64,000 nt of DNA from Nitrospira sp. (GTDB lineage Bacteria; Nitrospirota; Nitrospiria; Nitrospirales; Nitrospiraceae): positions 1,721,001-1,785,000 of the forward strand of contig CP054184.1 of NCBI GenBank assembly GCA_015709715.1, read 5' to 3'. Shown here one piece after another: positions 9,473 through 20,485 of this stretch. Under the pieces are notes generated by a model, which had not been told where the DNA came from, made no database searches, and saw only the letters and a list, made by a program, of their open reading frames with translations. Position 1 is the stretch's first letter. Every line of letters begins with the position of its first letter. The translations under genes were made by a program, and so were the position numbers.

Positions 9473-9793
9473 TTACGAGAGCGCGGGAGGCGCACGAGAG
9501 GCGGCGTGGAACAGGCCTCGGCCAGTGAAGACACTCGGGCTCTGCTCGACGAGCAAAGCGACTGCGGGAAGCGAATGGAAAACAAATGCGGAGGGTCCGG
9601 CATCCGATGGGGGGTTAACCTGACAGGCCCAGGCGCAGACATCGGAGTGGGAAATGACGCCCCCATGGTGATGACCAGGCGGACGCGACTGGTCATGCTC
9701 GAAGGCGCAGGAGATCGCAAACAGGGAGAGAACCAGATGGGTCAGAGCCAGGATCGAGGCAAGGCCGCTGAACGATTTCGCGCGACGGGTCAT
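9473..9793 (-). CDS. Small His/Cys-rich membrane or secreted protein (DUF2946-like)
   Basis: The protein has 106 residues. The start ATG at 9793 overlaps the stop of the thioredoxin gene (ATGA), so translation is probably coupled. An N-terminal hydrophobic segment (about residues 12-32) is a signal peptide or membrane anchor. It is followed by a His cluster (PPGHHHGG..SHSD) and the motif CAWAC. The same order, His cluster then CxWxC, occurs in the small protein at 14750-15055, so the two are probably paralogues. Spaced His and Cys suggest metal binding. The resemblance to DUF2946 proteins is from memory and uncertain. No function can be assigned. Confidence 0.65.
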   Translation of the reverse strand: MTRRAKSFSGLASILALTHLVLSLFAISCAFEHDQSRPPGHHHGGVISHSDVCAWACQVNPPSDAGPSAFVFHSLPAVALLVEQSPSVFTGRGLFHAASRAPPALS

Positions 9794-10332
9794 GGCACCA
9801 ACCCTTGCAACCATTCCACCGTCTGGGGCGCATCCCACTCGCGCGGCCCCACGGCGCGCCCGACCAGGAACCCCTGTCCGTCGATCAACACCGTCGTGGG
9901 CAGAGCGCGCACCAGGTAGGCACGAGATACGTCTTGCTCCTCGTCGAACAACACGGGCAATTGTACGTTCAGGCTGGCCAAGAACTGCCTGATCCCTTCT
10001 CGCTGCAGATCGGTGGTGATCGAGAGCAGCGCCACCCGTTCCGGATCCAGCTGCCTCCGCAACCGCTCGAAGGCAGGCATCTCTTCTTTACAGGGTCCGC
10101 ACCACGTGGCCCAGAAATTCACCACGAGCACCTTGCCCTTGAAGTCGGACAACTGCACCGACCGCCCATCCAGCGACTGCAGGACAAACGGCGCCGCGAC
10201 GGTTCCCGGTTGAACACGGGTGATTTTCAATGCCGTCATGGCATCCGCCGCCCACCCCGGCAGGGCGAGCGACCACAGGATCAGCGCCACCAGCGCCATG
10301 CCTGCCACGCTCTGTCGCAATCGACCGTCCAT
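9790..10332 (-). CDS. TlpA/ResA-type thiol-disulfide oxidoreductase
   Basis: The protein has 180 residues. An N-terminal signal peptide or anchor (about residues 8-29, ending GWAA) is followed by a thioredoxin fold. The fold carries the active-site motif NFWATWCGPCKEEMPAF and the cis-proline region ALPTTVLID. It should act in the periplasm, reducing specific disulfides or protecting thiols, as TlpA and ResA do. It lies 12 bp after the first BNR-repeat protein, which has a CxCC motif, and overlaps the Cys/His-rich small protein. Those neighbours are natural candidates for its substrates, which is an inference from position. Confidence 0.9.
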   Translation of the reverse strand: MDGRLRQSVAGMALVALILWSLALPGWAADAMTALKITRVQPGTVAAPFVLQSLDGRSVQLSDFKGKVLVVNFWATWCGPCKEEMPAFERLRRQLDPERVALLSITTDLQREGIRQFLASLNVQLPVLFDEEQDVSRAYLVRALPTTVLIDGQGFLVGRAVGPREWDAPQTVEWLQGLVP

Positions 10333-10344
10333 CGTCGTTTCCGC

Positions 10345-11625
10345 CTACCGGGTCGCCTCGGACGCCGCCAGCGCCGACGGCAGCCGCAAGGTCTGGGTCA
10401 CGATCTTGTGCCCCGGCATGCCGTGCTCCATCCAGGCCAAGGCAAAGAGGCCCTGACGGTTCACCGCCACTACCGGCGTCTGGCTTTTCTTGTCATTGAG
10501 TTTCTGCGGCTTGGAGAAGGTCTGCCCGCGGTCCGTGGAGACGCTCACAACGACATCGCGCTTCACCGGCGCCTGTTCCTCCCACACCACCACGATCCGC
10601 CCGTCCGAATCGACGGCGATCTGCGGATGGTCGGGAAAGGTGTTGCGGGCCACATTGAGCGGCCGCTTCCCTGAAAAGGTCTGCCCGCGATCATCGGAAT
10701 AGGCGAGGTAGACCGCAGGAATTTCCTCCGTCCCTTCGCTGTACCAGACCACATAGAGGCGGCCCTGCTTGTCCACGCCCATCGAGGCCGGGCGATGCGG
10801 ACAGGCCGGGAACACCCACCGATCGTTTCCAACGATCACCGGCGCACCGAACGTCTCGCCCTGGTCGGTGGAGCGAGCAACGACGGTTTCGCGCACATTG
10901 CCCTCGAAAATTTTCCGCCAGGCGACATAGACCGTCCCGTCGGGACCGCTGGCCAGCGCCGTACGGCAACAGACGCAGGTCCCTTCATCCACTTTCAGGT
11001 TCTTCGTAACGCTCAGGCCCTTGTCCAACGACCGAGCCACATAGGTGCCCGGCTCCTTCTTGCCTTCGCGCGCGTCGATCCACGACAGGTGCAGACGGCC
11101 CGCGGCATCGCGATGCAACGCATCGAAGGTATGTTGAATGACCCCGGGATCGTCGTTCACCAACACCGACGCCTCGAACGTCCGCCCTCCATCGGTCGAG
11201 CGGCTCAAACGCAGCTCGGTCGCCAGCGGTTGCTGCGGCGTGGCATTGGGATGAGCTAGGCCCCAGGTCACGAACACCTCGTCGCCCGCGACCGTCAACG
11301 CCGGCGCCTCTTGTCTCCAATACGGGATTTCTTCCGAGCGATTGATCCGCACCGGCGTACCCATCGGCCCGCCAGGCGCCGTGCTGCGGGCGTACAAGAC
11401 CGACCGCACGTCCTTGTCTTCTTCCATCCAGGCCAAGGAGATGATCCCGGCCTCGTCGATCTGAATGGAGGGGCCGACCAGGCTCTTCACCCTATGTTCC
11501 GTCACGAGCTTGGAACCCAGCTCGCCGGGCACGGAGGCGTCTGCGTAGACGAGCGACGCCGTCGAGAGCAGGCCCAGTAACAGCCCCGTGAGGTGACGCT
11601 TGGCCATGATGGAGGGGTGACGCAC
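10345..11625 (-). CDS. BNR/Asp-box repeat (sialidase-like fold) exported protein with CxCC motif
   Basis: The protein has 426 residues starting at a GTG (11625) preceded by GGAG; an internal ATG at 11607 is an alternative but lacks a ribosome site. A signal peptide ends near VYADA. At least four Asp-box repeats are visible (STDGGRTF, STDQGETF, SDDRGQTF, STDRGQTF), predicting a six-bladed sialidase-like propeller. The arginine triad of true sialidases was not identified. Distinctive motifs are GTCVCCRTAL and VFPACPHR, both repeated in the paralogue at 13383-14660. The clustered cysteines suggest metal or redox chemistry rather than sugar hydrolysis. It lies 12 bp after tonB and 12 bp before the TlpA-type gene. 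Confidence 0.8.
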   Translation of the reverse strand: MRHPSIMAKRHLTGLLLGLLSTASLVYADASVPGELGSKLVTEHRVKSLVGPSIQIDEAGIISLAWMEEDKDVRSVLYARSTAPGGPMGTPVRINRSEEIPYWRQEAPALTVAGDEVFVTWGLAHPNATPQQPLATELRLSRSTDGGRTFEASVLVNDDPGVIQHTFDALHRDAAGRLHLSWIDAREGKKEPGTYVARSLDKGLSVTKNLKVDEGTCVCCRTALASGPDGTVYVAWRKIFEGNVRETVVARSTDQGETFGAPVIVGNDRWVFPACPHRPASMGVDKQGRLYVVWYSEGTEEIPAVYLAYSDDRGQTFSGKRPLNVARNTFPDHPQIAVDSDGRIVVVWEEQAPVKRDVVVSVSTDRGQTFSKPQKLNDKKSQTPVVAVNRQGLFALAWMEHGMPGHKIVTQTLRLPSALAASEATR

Positions 11626-11637
11626 GGCTCGCTCCGA

Positions 11638-12849
11638 CTATCGATTCAAGCTGTAACTCACCGGCAAATGCAGCACGACCATCGGCGCGGCCAATTCGTG
11701 CTTCATGTGCAACGGACAGGCGCGGCGCACCGCTTCCATCGCCGCCTGGTCGAGCGCGTCATATCCGGAACTCTTTACCACTTCGACATCCTTCAGTTGG
11801 CCGTCCTTCTTGATGGACACCTTCAGGACGACCTTCCCTTCCCACCCGTTCAATCGCGCCGTGCTGGGATAGTGCCGCAACTCGATGATGCGGCGGTGCA
11901 GGGATTCCGCCAACCAACCATAATCGGCCTTGGTGGCCGGTCTCGGCGTGGCCATGCGGGCAACCACCTGATGTTCCTGCAACGTCGCAGGATCAGGCTG
12001 CGCCGCCACGGCAGGGGCCGGCGGTGCGGTAACCGGTTCCACAGGAGCCGGAGGAGCCGCGACCGGCTCGCTCGGGGCAGCGGCCACCGCCTCAGCCACC
12101 GGGGCCGGAGCCGGTTCGGTCGGCGTCGACGCAGGCAGGGTCGGATCGGAAGGCGGAGCGGTCCGCTCCACCGGCGCACTCGCCGTCACGACCGGTTCAG
12201 ACCTTGTTTCCACGGCAGCCGGCGCCGTCACCACCGGCTGAGCGGCATAGGTCTGCGCCGTGACAGGCGCCGATTCGACTAGGGTCTTTTCAACCGCCGC
12301 CACCGTTTCCCGCGTGACTTCCGCCGGGGCCGTCGCCTGCATCACCGGTTCGACCTGACGGGTTTCTTCACGCTCAACGTGCTTGACCGCTTCCCGTTGA
12401 ATCACTTCCTTCGGCGGCTGGACCTGCTCCTGCGGGCGCACCGCTTCCACGACCGGCTGCGGTTCCCGCTGCACCGCCTGCACCACCCGCTCCACCGGCT
12501 GCACGACCCGTTGAACCGGCTGCGGCTCGACCCTGGTTTCGACTTGCCGTTGCACTGGTTGCGGTGTCGGTTCGACCGTCTTCACCGGCTCGCGCCGCGG
12601 CTTCACGGGGGCCGGGGCAGGAGGCTGCACCTGCGCGACGGGGGCCGGCTCTTCCTGACGCACGACCTCGCGCGGCGGCTCGACCATCGCGACGTCCCAC
12701 TTAAAGGGTTCCTGCTGCACCAGGACGGTCATTTTCGGCATGAGGCTCAGCGCGACCATCGCGAGGCCGGCATGCAATAGGCAGGACACGCCCCACCCCT
12801 TCATCCTGTGCCGGGAGTCCCAGGTTTGCGCCGTGAGTCCTTGGTTCAT
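11638..12849 (-). CDS. tonB: TonB energy-transducing protein with long proline-rich linker
   Basis: The protein has 403 residues. A single N-terminal membrane helix (about residues 19-37, GWGVSCLLHAGLAMVALSL) anchors it. A linker of about 250 residues rich in Pro, Val, Glu and Gln carries degenerate repeats of the type PQPVQR/PVERVVQ (about 12400-12620). The C-terminal TonB domain (YPSTARLNGWEGKVVLKVSIKKDG) contacts receptors. The linker is longer than in E. coli TonB (239 residues in total), consistent with reaching across a wide periplasm. No exbB or exbD is in the window. Its place inside the receptor operon suggests a TonB dedicated to the receptor at 7037-9364. Confidence 0.9.
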   Translation of the reverse strand: MNQGLTAQTWDSRHRMKGWGVSCLLHAGLAMVALSLMPKMTVLVQQEPFKWDVAMVEPPREVVRQEEPAPVAQVQPPAPAPVKPRREPVKTVEPTPQPVQRQVETRVEPQPVQRVVQPVERVVQAVQREPQPVVEAVRPQEQVQPPKEVIQREAVKHVEREETRQVEPVMQATAPAEVTRETVAAVEKTLVESAPVTAQTYAAQPVVTAPAAVETRSEPVVTASAPVERTAPPSDPTLPASTPTEPAPAPVAEAVAAAPSEPVAAPPAPVEPVTAPPAPAVAAQPDPATLQEHQVVARMATPRPATKADYGWLAESLHRRIIELRHYPSTARLNGWEGKVVLKVSIKKDGQLKDVEVVKSSGYDALDQAAMEAVRRACPLHMKHELAAPMVVLHLPVSYSLNR

Positions 12850-12881
12850 GTGCAGCCCCCTTCCGATTCGAGAAACCTGCC

Positions 12882-13340
12882 CTACTTGAAGACCACCTTG
12901 GAGATGGAACTGACCGGCACCTCGACCTGCCCGAAATCCGAATCGCCCTTGAAGCTCCCGCTCACCGCCGGCACGAAGTCTCCGGTTTTGCCGTTGGTCA
13001 AGGTCACGCTCATGCTTGGCATGGCCTTGTCGGCGCCGGGCTTCATCTCGATCTGCTTGATCTGATCGAACTTGATATTGACCGTGGCCGTGCCCCGCTT
13101 GGCCGGCAGGTGCCGGAGTTCATGGGGAACAAATGAGGTTTCGCTCATTTTCTCTTCCCAATAGAAGATGCCGTTTTTGAGTTCGGTTTCGACGCCCTGC
13201 TGGTCCGTCACCACGATCTGGAACGCCTTCTCGCCCTTGTTGTCGGCCAGCGACAGACCCGGCATCCAGACCGACAAGACCAACGCCGCCAGTCCACAGA
13301 TTCCGCCCCACTTCCCACTCCGAGACCACTGTGTCTTCAT
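12882..13340 (-). CDS. Secreted protein of unknown function
   Basis: The protein has 152 residues. The ATG at 13340 follows GGAGGAGTC. Residues 1-33 form a signal peptide (cleavage near SLADN). The mature part is predicted to be beta-rich, with alternating hydrophobic residues and no cysteine. Phrases such as DQIKQIEMKP and SSISKVVFK suggest a small beta-barrel or sandwich. I do not recognise the family. It lies between the second BNR-repeat gene (42 bp) and tonB (32 bp), so it is probably co-transcribed and acts in the periplasm with them. Confidence 0.75.
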   Translation of the reverse strand: MKTQWSRSGKWGGICGLAALVLSVWMPGLSLADNKGEKAFQIVVTDQQGVETELKNGIFYWEEKMSETSFVPHELRHLPAKRGTATVNIKFDQIKQIEMKPGADKAMPSMSVTLTNGKTGDFVPAVSGSFKGDSDFGQVEVPVSSISKVVFK

Positions 13341-13382
13341 GACTCCTCCACATCCTCCCGCGAGATACAGGCGCAGCCCCGC

Positions 13383-14660
13383 CTAGGGCGCCGCCGCGCC
13401 CCGCCATCGGCCCTGTTGCACTACGATTCTGTTATGGGGAAACGCATGTTCGGTCCAGCCGATTGCGACCTTCCCGTCCTCATGGAGGGCCACCACCGGA
13501 TGTTCGGCCTTGGAGCCGCCGGTCAAGGTCTGCATCGGCGCGAAGGTCTCGCCCCGATCCGTCGAGACCCGCATCACCACTCGTTTACGCACCCCGGTGG
13601 CCTCTTCCCACACGGCCACCACCAGCCCGTCCCGCTGAACGGCCAGGTGCAGATTATCCGGCAGAGACGTTGCGGCCGTGTGCAACACAACCGGCTGGGA
13701 AAAGGTCGCACCCTGATCATCCGAATGGGAGACGAACAGGCGCGGCTGCTCATCCTTGCCTTCCGTGTACCATCCGACATAGAGACGCCCCTTGCCGTCG
13801 AAGGCGATCGATGGCCCTCGATGGGGACAGGCGTCGAACACCCAGCCATCCTGACTCACGAGGATGGGCGGCGAAAAGGTGCGCCCCTGGTCGGTCGACC
13901 GAGCGACCACGATATCCCGCACATTGCCTTCGAACGTCTTGCGCCAGGCGACCCATAACGATCCATCCGGCGCCTGGGCCAACATGGGGCGACAGCAAGG
14001 GCAGGCCATTCCGTCCACCACTAGATTCTTGTCCATCGTCGCACCGCCATCCCGGGAGCAGGCGAACAGGAGACCGGCACCGCTGCGGTCCTTGTTGCGA
14101 CCGTCGAGCCAGGAGAGATATAGGTCGCCGTTCCGGCCGACCAACACATCCTCGAAGGTGTGCGAGATGGCCAGCCCGTCGTCGTTGACCTTCACCGGCG
14201 ACTGAAACGTCGTCCCGCCGTCGGGCGACTTCGTCAATGTGAGGTCCGACGCGAAGAGGGCGCCGGGAGCCCGGTTGGCGACAGACCACGTGATATAGAG
14301 CGCTCGGTCGGACCCGATGGCAAAGCCCGGTGATTGGTGGATGGCCTCCGGCCCGCCGCCGACGGAACGGCTCTGGGCCGAACCGGCTGTCGATTCTCCG
14401 CTTGCGATGACCGCGGTCTTGACCTCTCCCGTCTGCCCCTTCTTTTCGACCCAGGTGGCATGGAGAACCCCGGCGGCGTCATACCGCAAGGCGGGCGGAG
14501 AAACCGTAGTGGTCGTTTCCACTATCTTGGTGGGCGGCGTGAGGACCAGGGCGGAGGGAGCCTCGTCGCCGGCCCGGACGGGAGCAACCACAAGGCCCAG
14601 CAGACAGAGACTACCGGTGACCTGCCGCATCGCCTGTCGATGAAATGACGTAAAGAACAT
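13383..14660 (-). CDS. BNR/Asp-box repeat exported protein, paralogue with CPCC motif
   Basis: The protein has 425 residues. I start it at the ATG at 14660 (AGGA upstream), which gives a signal peptide ending APVRAG; the longer frame upstream is low-complexity and arginine-rich. Asp-box repeats include KSPDGGTTF, SRDGGATM, STDQGRTF, SDDQGATF and STDRGETF. The motifs GMACPCCRPML and VFDACPHRG match GTCVCCRTAL and VFPACPHR in the protein at 10345-11625, and the stretch between them is nearly identical in layout (WRKTFEGNVRDIVVARSTDQG). The two are duplicated members of one family. Sialidase activity is doubtful. A thiol or metal role is possible, given the nearby TlpA-type gene. Confidence 0.8.
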   Translation of the reverse strand: MFFTSFHRQAMRQVTGSLCLLGLVVAPVRAGDEAPSALVLTPPTKIVETTTTVSPPALRYDAAGVLHATWVEKKGQTGEVKTAVIASGESTAGSAQSRSVGGGPEAIHQSPGFAIGSDRALYITWSVANRAPGALFASDLTLTKSPDGGTTFQSPVKVNDDGLAISHTFEDVLVGRNGDLYLSWLDGRNKDRSGAGLLFACSRDGGATMDKNLVVDGMACPCCRPMLAQAPDGSLWVAWRKTFEGNVRDIVVARSTDQGRTFSPPILVSQDGWVFDACPHRGPSIAFDGKGRLYVGWYTEGKDEQPRLFVSHSDDQGATFSQPVVLHTAATSLPDNLHLAVQRDGLVVAVWEEATGVRKRVVMRVSTDRGETFAPMQTLTGGSKAEHPVVALHEDGKVAIGWTEHAFPHNRIVVQQGRWRGAAAP

Positions 14661-14749
14661 GCGCCCTATCCTGCCGATGAAACGCCGAATGAAAGCGGAC
14701 CACCCTACGCCGTCACGGGCGAGGGGGACCGACTCGGGAACGTTCAGGG

Positions 14750-15055
14750 TTAGGCGGAAACGGGCGGCGCGCGAGGCAGACTGGGAAGGGGCCGCGGCGT
14801 GAGGAAGATGCCGTCGGAGGATACGGGCACGTGGCCGACGACTTCGAATACCTGGGTCAGGTGGACGGGCGTGACGACGTGGACGCCGGCTGTCGCGCAC
14901 ATCCATGAGCAAATGCTCGAAGCATGCATGCCGGCCCCGTGGTGGGCGGCATGTTGCAACTCATGCGCGACCGCCCCGCCGGTCGTCGTGGCCAACAAGA
15001 GGACCACGGTCCCGACGAGCACCCACACGATCGTCTTGAACGATTCGTATCGCAT
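14750..15055 (-). CDS. Small His/Cys-rich membrane or secreted protein, paralogue
   Basis: The protein has 101 residues from the ATG at 15055 (a TTG at 15091 is possible; no strong ribosome site precedes either). One hydrophobic segment (about residues 6-26) is followed by HELQHAAHHGAGMHASSICSW, a His-rich stretch leading to the motif CSWMC. The matching CAWAC and His cluster at 9473-9793 mark the two as a pair. Each accompanies a BNR-repeat protein, so a small His/Cys protein plus BNR protein seems to be a repeated unit. Metal binding is suggested by composition only. Confidence 0.6.
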   Translation of the reverse strand: MRYESFKTIVWVLVGTVVLLLATTTGGAVAHELQHAAHHGAGMHASSICSWMCATAGVHVVTPVHLTQVFEVVGHVPVSSDGIFLTPRPLPSLPRAPPVSA

Positions 15056-15121
15056 AACAAACCAGAAGAAACCAGGTCGGTATGCTAACAAAACGCTTTG
15101 TGAACCGTCAACGCACGTTTC

Positions 15122-16174
15122 TCAAGGCCCTCCCCCGATGATTCGCTCCACCCGCTCGTCTCGTCCGCCGAGATCACGATACCGGCGATATTGGGCCAGG
15201 GCCTTGCCCATGTCCCGGCGTTGCAGCTCGTAAAACACGCCGAGATTGTAATGGGCTTCGGCGGAATTGGGCTTGAGCGCCACCGCCCGCTCGTGCTCCT
15301 TCTCCGCTTCGTCCAGACGATTGAGGCTCGTATAGACCATCCCCAAATTCAGGTGGGCTTCGGCATACTCCGGTCTGTACCGAATGACTTCCAGGAATTC
15401 GCGTTCAGCCTCGGCGAGCCGGCCTTGACTCCGGTAAACGAAGCCCAAGTTGTAATGGGCGTCCACGAAGTCCGGTCTCGCGGCGATTGCCTGCTGAAAG
15501 GACGCCGCTGCTGCATGGAGGTCGTTGCCACGCTCGGCCAGACGCCCTTGCAGGTACCAGGCATCGGCATGGCGGGGGTTGGCCTGGGTGAGATGCGCGA
15601 GTTGCTCGCGGGCCATCTTGATATCGCCTTGGCTGTCGTAGAGATTTGCCAGGTGATAGAGGGCCTCGGCATGGTCAGGACGGACACGCAGCAGAGACTG
15701 GTACATTTTCACCGCGTTCGGGAGGTCGCGCCGCTCCTCGTAGAGTCGAGCCAGGTCGAGATGCGCCTCTTCGTTCCCCGGCGCAAGATCGAGCACCTGG
15801 CGCAGGGCCTCTTCCGCCTCGGAGCCACGCCCCTGGGCCAGGTAGACATCGGCCAAGTCGTTGAACAATTCTCCGGAAGGCGGCCCCACCTTCAACGCCT
15901 GTTTGAAGGCTTTGATGGCTTCGTCGGGATTCCGTTTGCTCTGGAAATAGACCAGGCCCAGGACGTGATAGGCCTCCGCGAAGCGGGGATTTTGCGCCAC
16001 GGCCTTCTTGAGCGCCTCGATGGCGGCATCGGCATCTCCCTCGCGGAAGAGCGCGACACCCTGTTCATAACTCCGTCTGGCCGAATCCGATGGAGGTGAG
16101 GAGGCAGCCGGCGCCGCTTGGGGACCACAGAGCGCCAACACCATGAAGAGCGAAAGGCTCGCCGCTCGTCGCAT
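15122..16174 (-). CDS. Exported tetratricopeptide (TPR) repeat protein
   Basis: The protein has 350 residues. A signal peptide (residues 1-24, ending APAAS) is followed by about nine TPR units of 34 residues, recognisable by phrases such as AEAYHVLGLVYFQSKRNPDE, AEALYHLANLYDSQGD and AEAHYNLGVFYELQRRD. Such arrays form a superhelix that holds protein partners, so this is probably a periplasmic scaffold. No enzymatic domain is present. It is the first gene of the minus-strand block, divergent from secA across 242 bp, and 66 bp upstream of the small His/Cys gene. It could belong to that operon or stand alone. Confidence 0.85.
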   Translation of the reverse strand: MRRAASLSLFMVLALCGPQAAPAASSPPSDSARRSYEQGVALFREGDADAAIEALKKAVAQNPRFAEAYHVLGLVYFQSKRNPDEAIKAFKQALKVGPPSGELFNDLADVYLAQGRGSEAEEALRQVLDLAPGNEEAHLDLARLYEERRDLPNAVKMYQSLLRVRPDHAEALYHLANLYDSQGDIKMAREQLAHLTQANPRHADAWYLQGRLAERGNDLHAAAASFQQAIAARPDFVDAHYNLGFVYRSQGRLAEAEREFLEVIRYRPEYAEAHLNLGMVYTSLNRLDEAEKEHERAVALKPNSAEAHYNLGVFYELQRRDMGKALAQYRRYRDLGGRDERVERIIGGGP

Positions 16175-16416
16175 CCAAACCCGTGGTGGAGTGTGGAGAT
16201 GATGAACGTCGCCGGCGGCGGCGACCTGTCCGCCCCACTATAGACGCCGAGGGAATCGAAAGCAACGACGGAGCCGCGCGAGCGGACCGAGACGGCCGCA
16301 CAGTTGAGACCATCGCCGCGGTTTGGGTAGGATTCCCATATGAATTCCTGTATACTCCGCCGCCGAACGAGCGGCTGGCTTTCGAGCCCGGCTCGAAAGA
16401 ATGAGGGTCTGCCTGC

Positions 16417-19119
<2,703 letters not shown>

Positions 19120-19179
19120 GCGGAAGAGGACAGCTCCCGTCACTCACCGTTTCTTCATGCCGTATGGGGTCTTTTCGCC

Positions 19180-19209
19180 TTGACTTGCCGCCGAGCCAGC
19201 GGCTAATCT
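19180..19209 (+). promoter_or_regulatory. Candidate sigma-70 promoter of the midA-nuo operon
   Basis: TTGACT at 19180-19185 and TAATCT at 19204-19209 are separated by 18 bp. This is the best -35/-10 pair in the 184-bp gap after secA and lies about 95 bp before the methyltransferase start. Everything from 19304 to 36259 is on this strand with short gaps, so this could drive the whole complex I operon. Confidence 0.4.
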
Positions 19210-19303
19210 AACCCCCTCTTTTCCCTAAAGAATCCGGTAGCAGAGCCATTGCCTACGACAACCTGCGTAGCCCGGCTCCACTACCGACAAGGGTGGTGTC
19301 ACT

Positions 19304-20473
19304 TTGAGCGGCGGACATCCACAACTCGTGGCGGACATCAAGGCCGAGATCGCGGACGAAGGCGCGATTTCCTTTGCCCGTTTCATGGAGTTGGCCCTGT
19401 ACCATCCGCAATATGGCTATTACGTGCGCCCCGCCGACGATCCCGAACAGGAACGGATCGGCTGGTCGGGTGACTTCTATACCAGTTCCGACGTTCATCC
19501 GCTGATCGGCCAGGCTCTGGCCACCCAAGCCCTGCAACTGGATGCGATCCTGGGGCACCCCGATCCCTTCACTGTGGTGGAAATGGGACCGGGAAAGGGC
19601 CTGCTGGCGCGCGACTTTCTCAAGGCGGCCTGCCGAACCCCGTTGGGGGAGCGGCTGCGGTATCTGCTGATCGAACGAAGCGCCGCCATGCGCGCGGCCC
19701 AGCAGCACAGCCTGGCGCCCTGGATCGGGCAGGCAGGATGCGTGACTTGGATCGATCGGTTGGCCGACCTTCCCCCGGAAAGCGTGACCGGGCTGTTCTT
19801 CTCCAACGAACTCGTGGATGCGTTCCCCACACACCGCATCGCCGTGATGGACGGCATTCCGCAAGAAGTCTGCGTTGAGGTACGCGAAGGGCGATTCTGT
19901 GAAGTCTACCGACCGCTGTCCCCCGAACTGACGGCCTATTTGCGCGAGGCCGACCTCACGCTCCCCGACGGCTACCGCACCGAAATCAACCTCGACGCGC
20001 CCAAGTGGATGCAGCAGGTCGCGCAGGCCATGGCGCGGGGTCTGGTCATCACGATCGATTATGGCCATACGGCCGATGATCTCTACGGACCGGAGCGCAG
20101 GAACGGGACCTTTCTCTGTTACTACCATCAGACCGCTTCGGAAGATGCCTACCAGCGCATCGGTGAACAGGACATGACGGCCCACGTCGACTTTACGGCG
20201 CTGGCCCGTGTCGGGCAACGGAACGGACTGGAGGTCACGGGCTATACGAACCAGATGAGTTTCCTGATCGGCCTGGGTGCGGAGCAGATCCTGGAGTCAC
20301 TGCCGCCGGAGTCGCCGGAGTTTTATGCCGCCATTCACCTGTTGCGGCCGGAAGGCATGGGCCGAACGTTCAAAGTGCTGGTCCAGCACAAGGGCATGGA
20401 CAAGCCGGACCTGGACGGCCTCAAGTACCAACCCTTCTTCGGATCGGTCTTGGCGGCCAAATCGGCCGCGTAA
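19304..20473 (+). CDS. MidA/NDUFAF7-family SAM-dependent methyltransferase
   Basis: The protein has 389 residues starting at a TTG (19304) preceded by AAGGGTGG. Family features include ISFARFMELALYHPQYGYYV at the start, GDFYTSSDVHPLIGQALA, the SAM-binding glycine loop VVEMGPGKGLLARDFL, and VITIDYGH. The mitochondrial member NDUFAF7 dimethylates an arginine in the complex I subunit NDUFS2 during assembly. Here the gene ends 12 bp before nuoA, and the equivalent arginine in the NuoD part of NuoCD is conserved (GYLHRGVEKL). The neighbourhood therefore supports a complex I assembly role in this bacterium. That is inference; no bacterial activity is shown by sequence alone. Confidence 0.85.
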   Translation: MSGGHPQLVADIKAEIADEGAISFARFMELALYHPQYGYYVRPADDPEQERIGWSGDFYTSSDVHPLIGQALATQALQLDAILGHPDPFTVVEMGPGKGLLARDFLKAACRTPLGERLRYLLIERSAAMRAAQQHSLAPWIGQAGCVTWIDRLADLPPESVTGLFFSNELVDAFPTHRIAVMDGIPQEVCVEVREGRFCEVYRPLSPELTAYLREADLTLPDGYRTEINLDAPKWMQQVAQAMARGLVITIDYGHTADDLYGPERRNGTFLCYYHQTASEDAYQRIGEQDMTAHVDFTALARVGQRNGLEVTGYTNQMSFLIGLGAEQILESLPPESPEFYAAIHLLRPEGMGRTFKVLVQHKGMDKPDLDGLKYQPFFGSVLAAKSAA

Positions 20474-20485
20474 GCAGGGAGCCCC

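Noticed and set aside
10345-14660. True sialidases acting on sialic acids
   Set aside because: Asp-boxes alone do not show activity; I could not identify the catalytic Arg triad, and no sialic acid genes are nearby.
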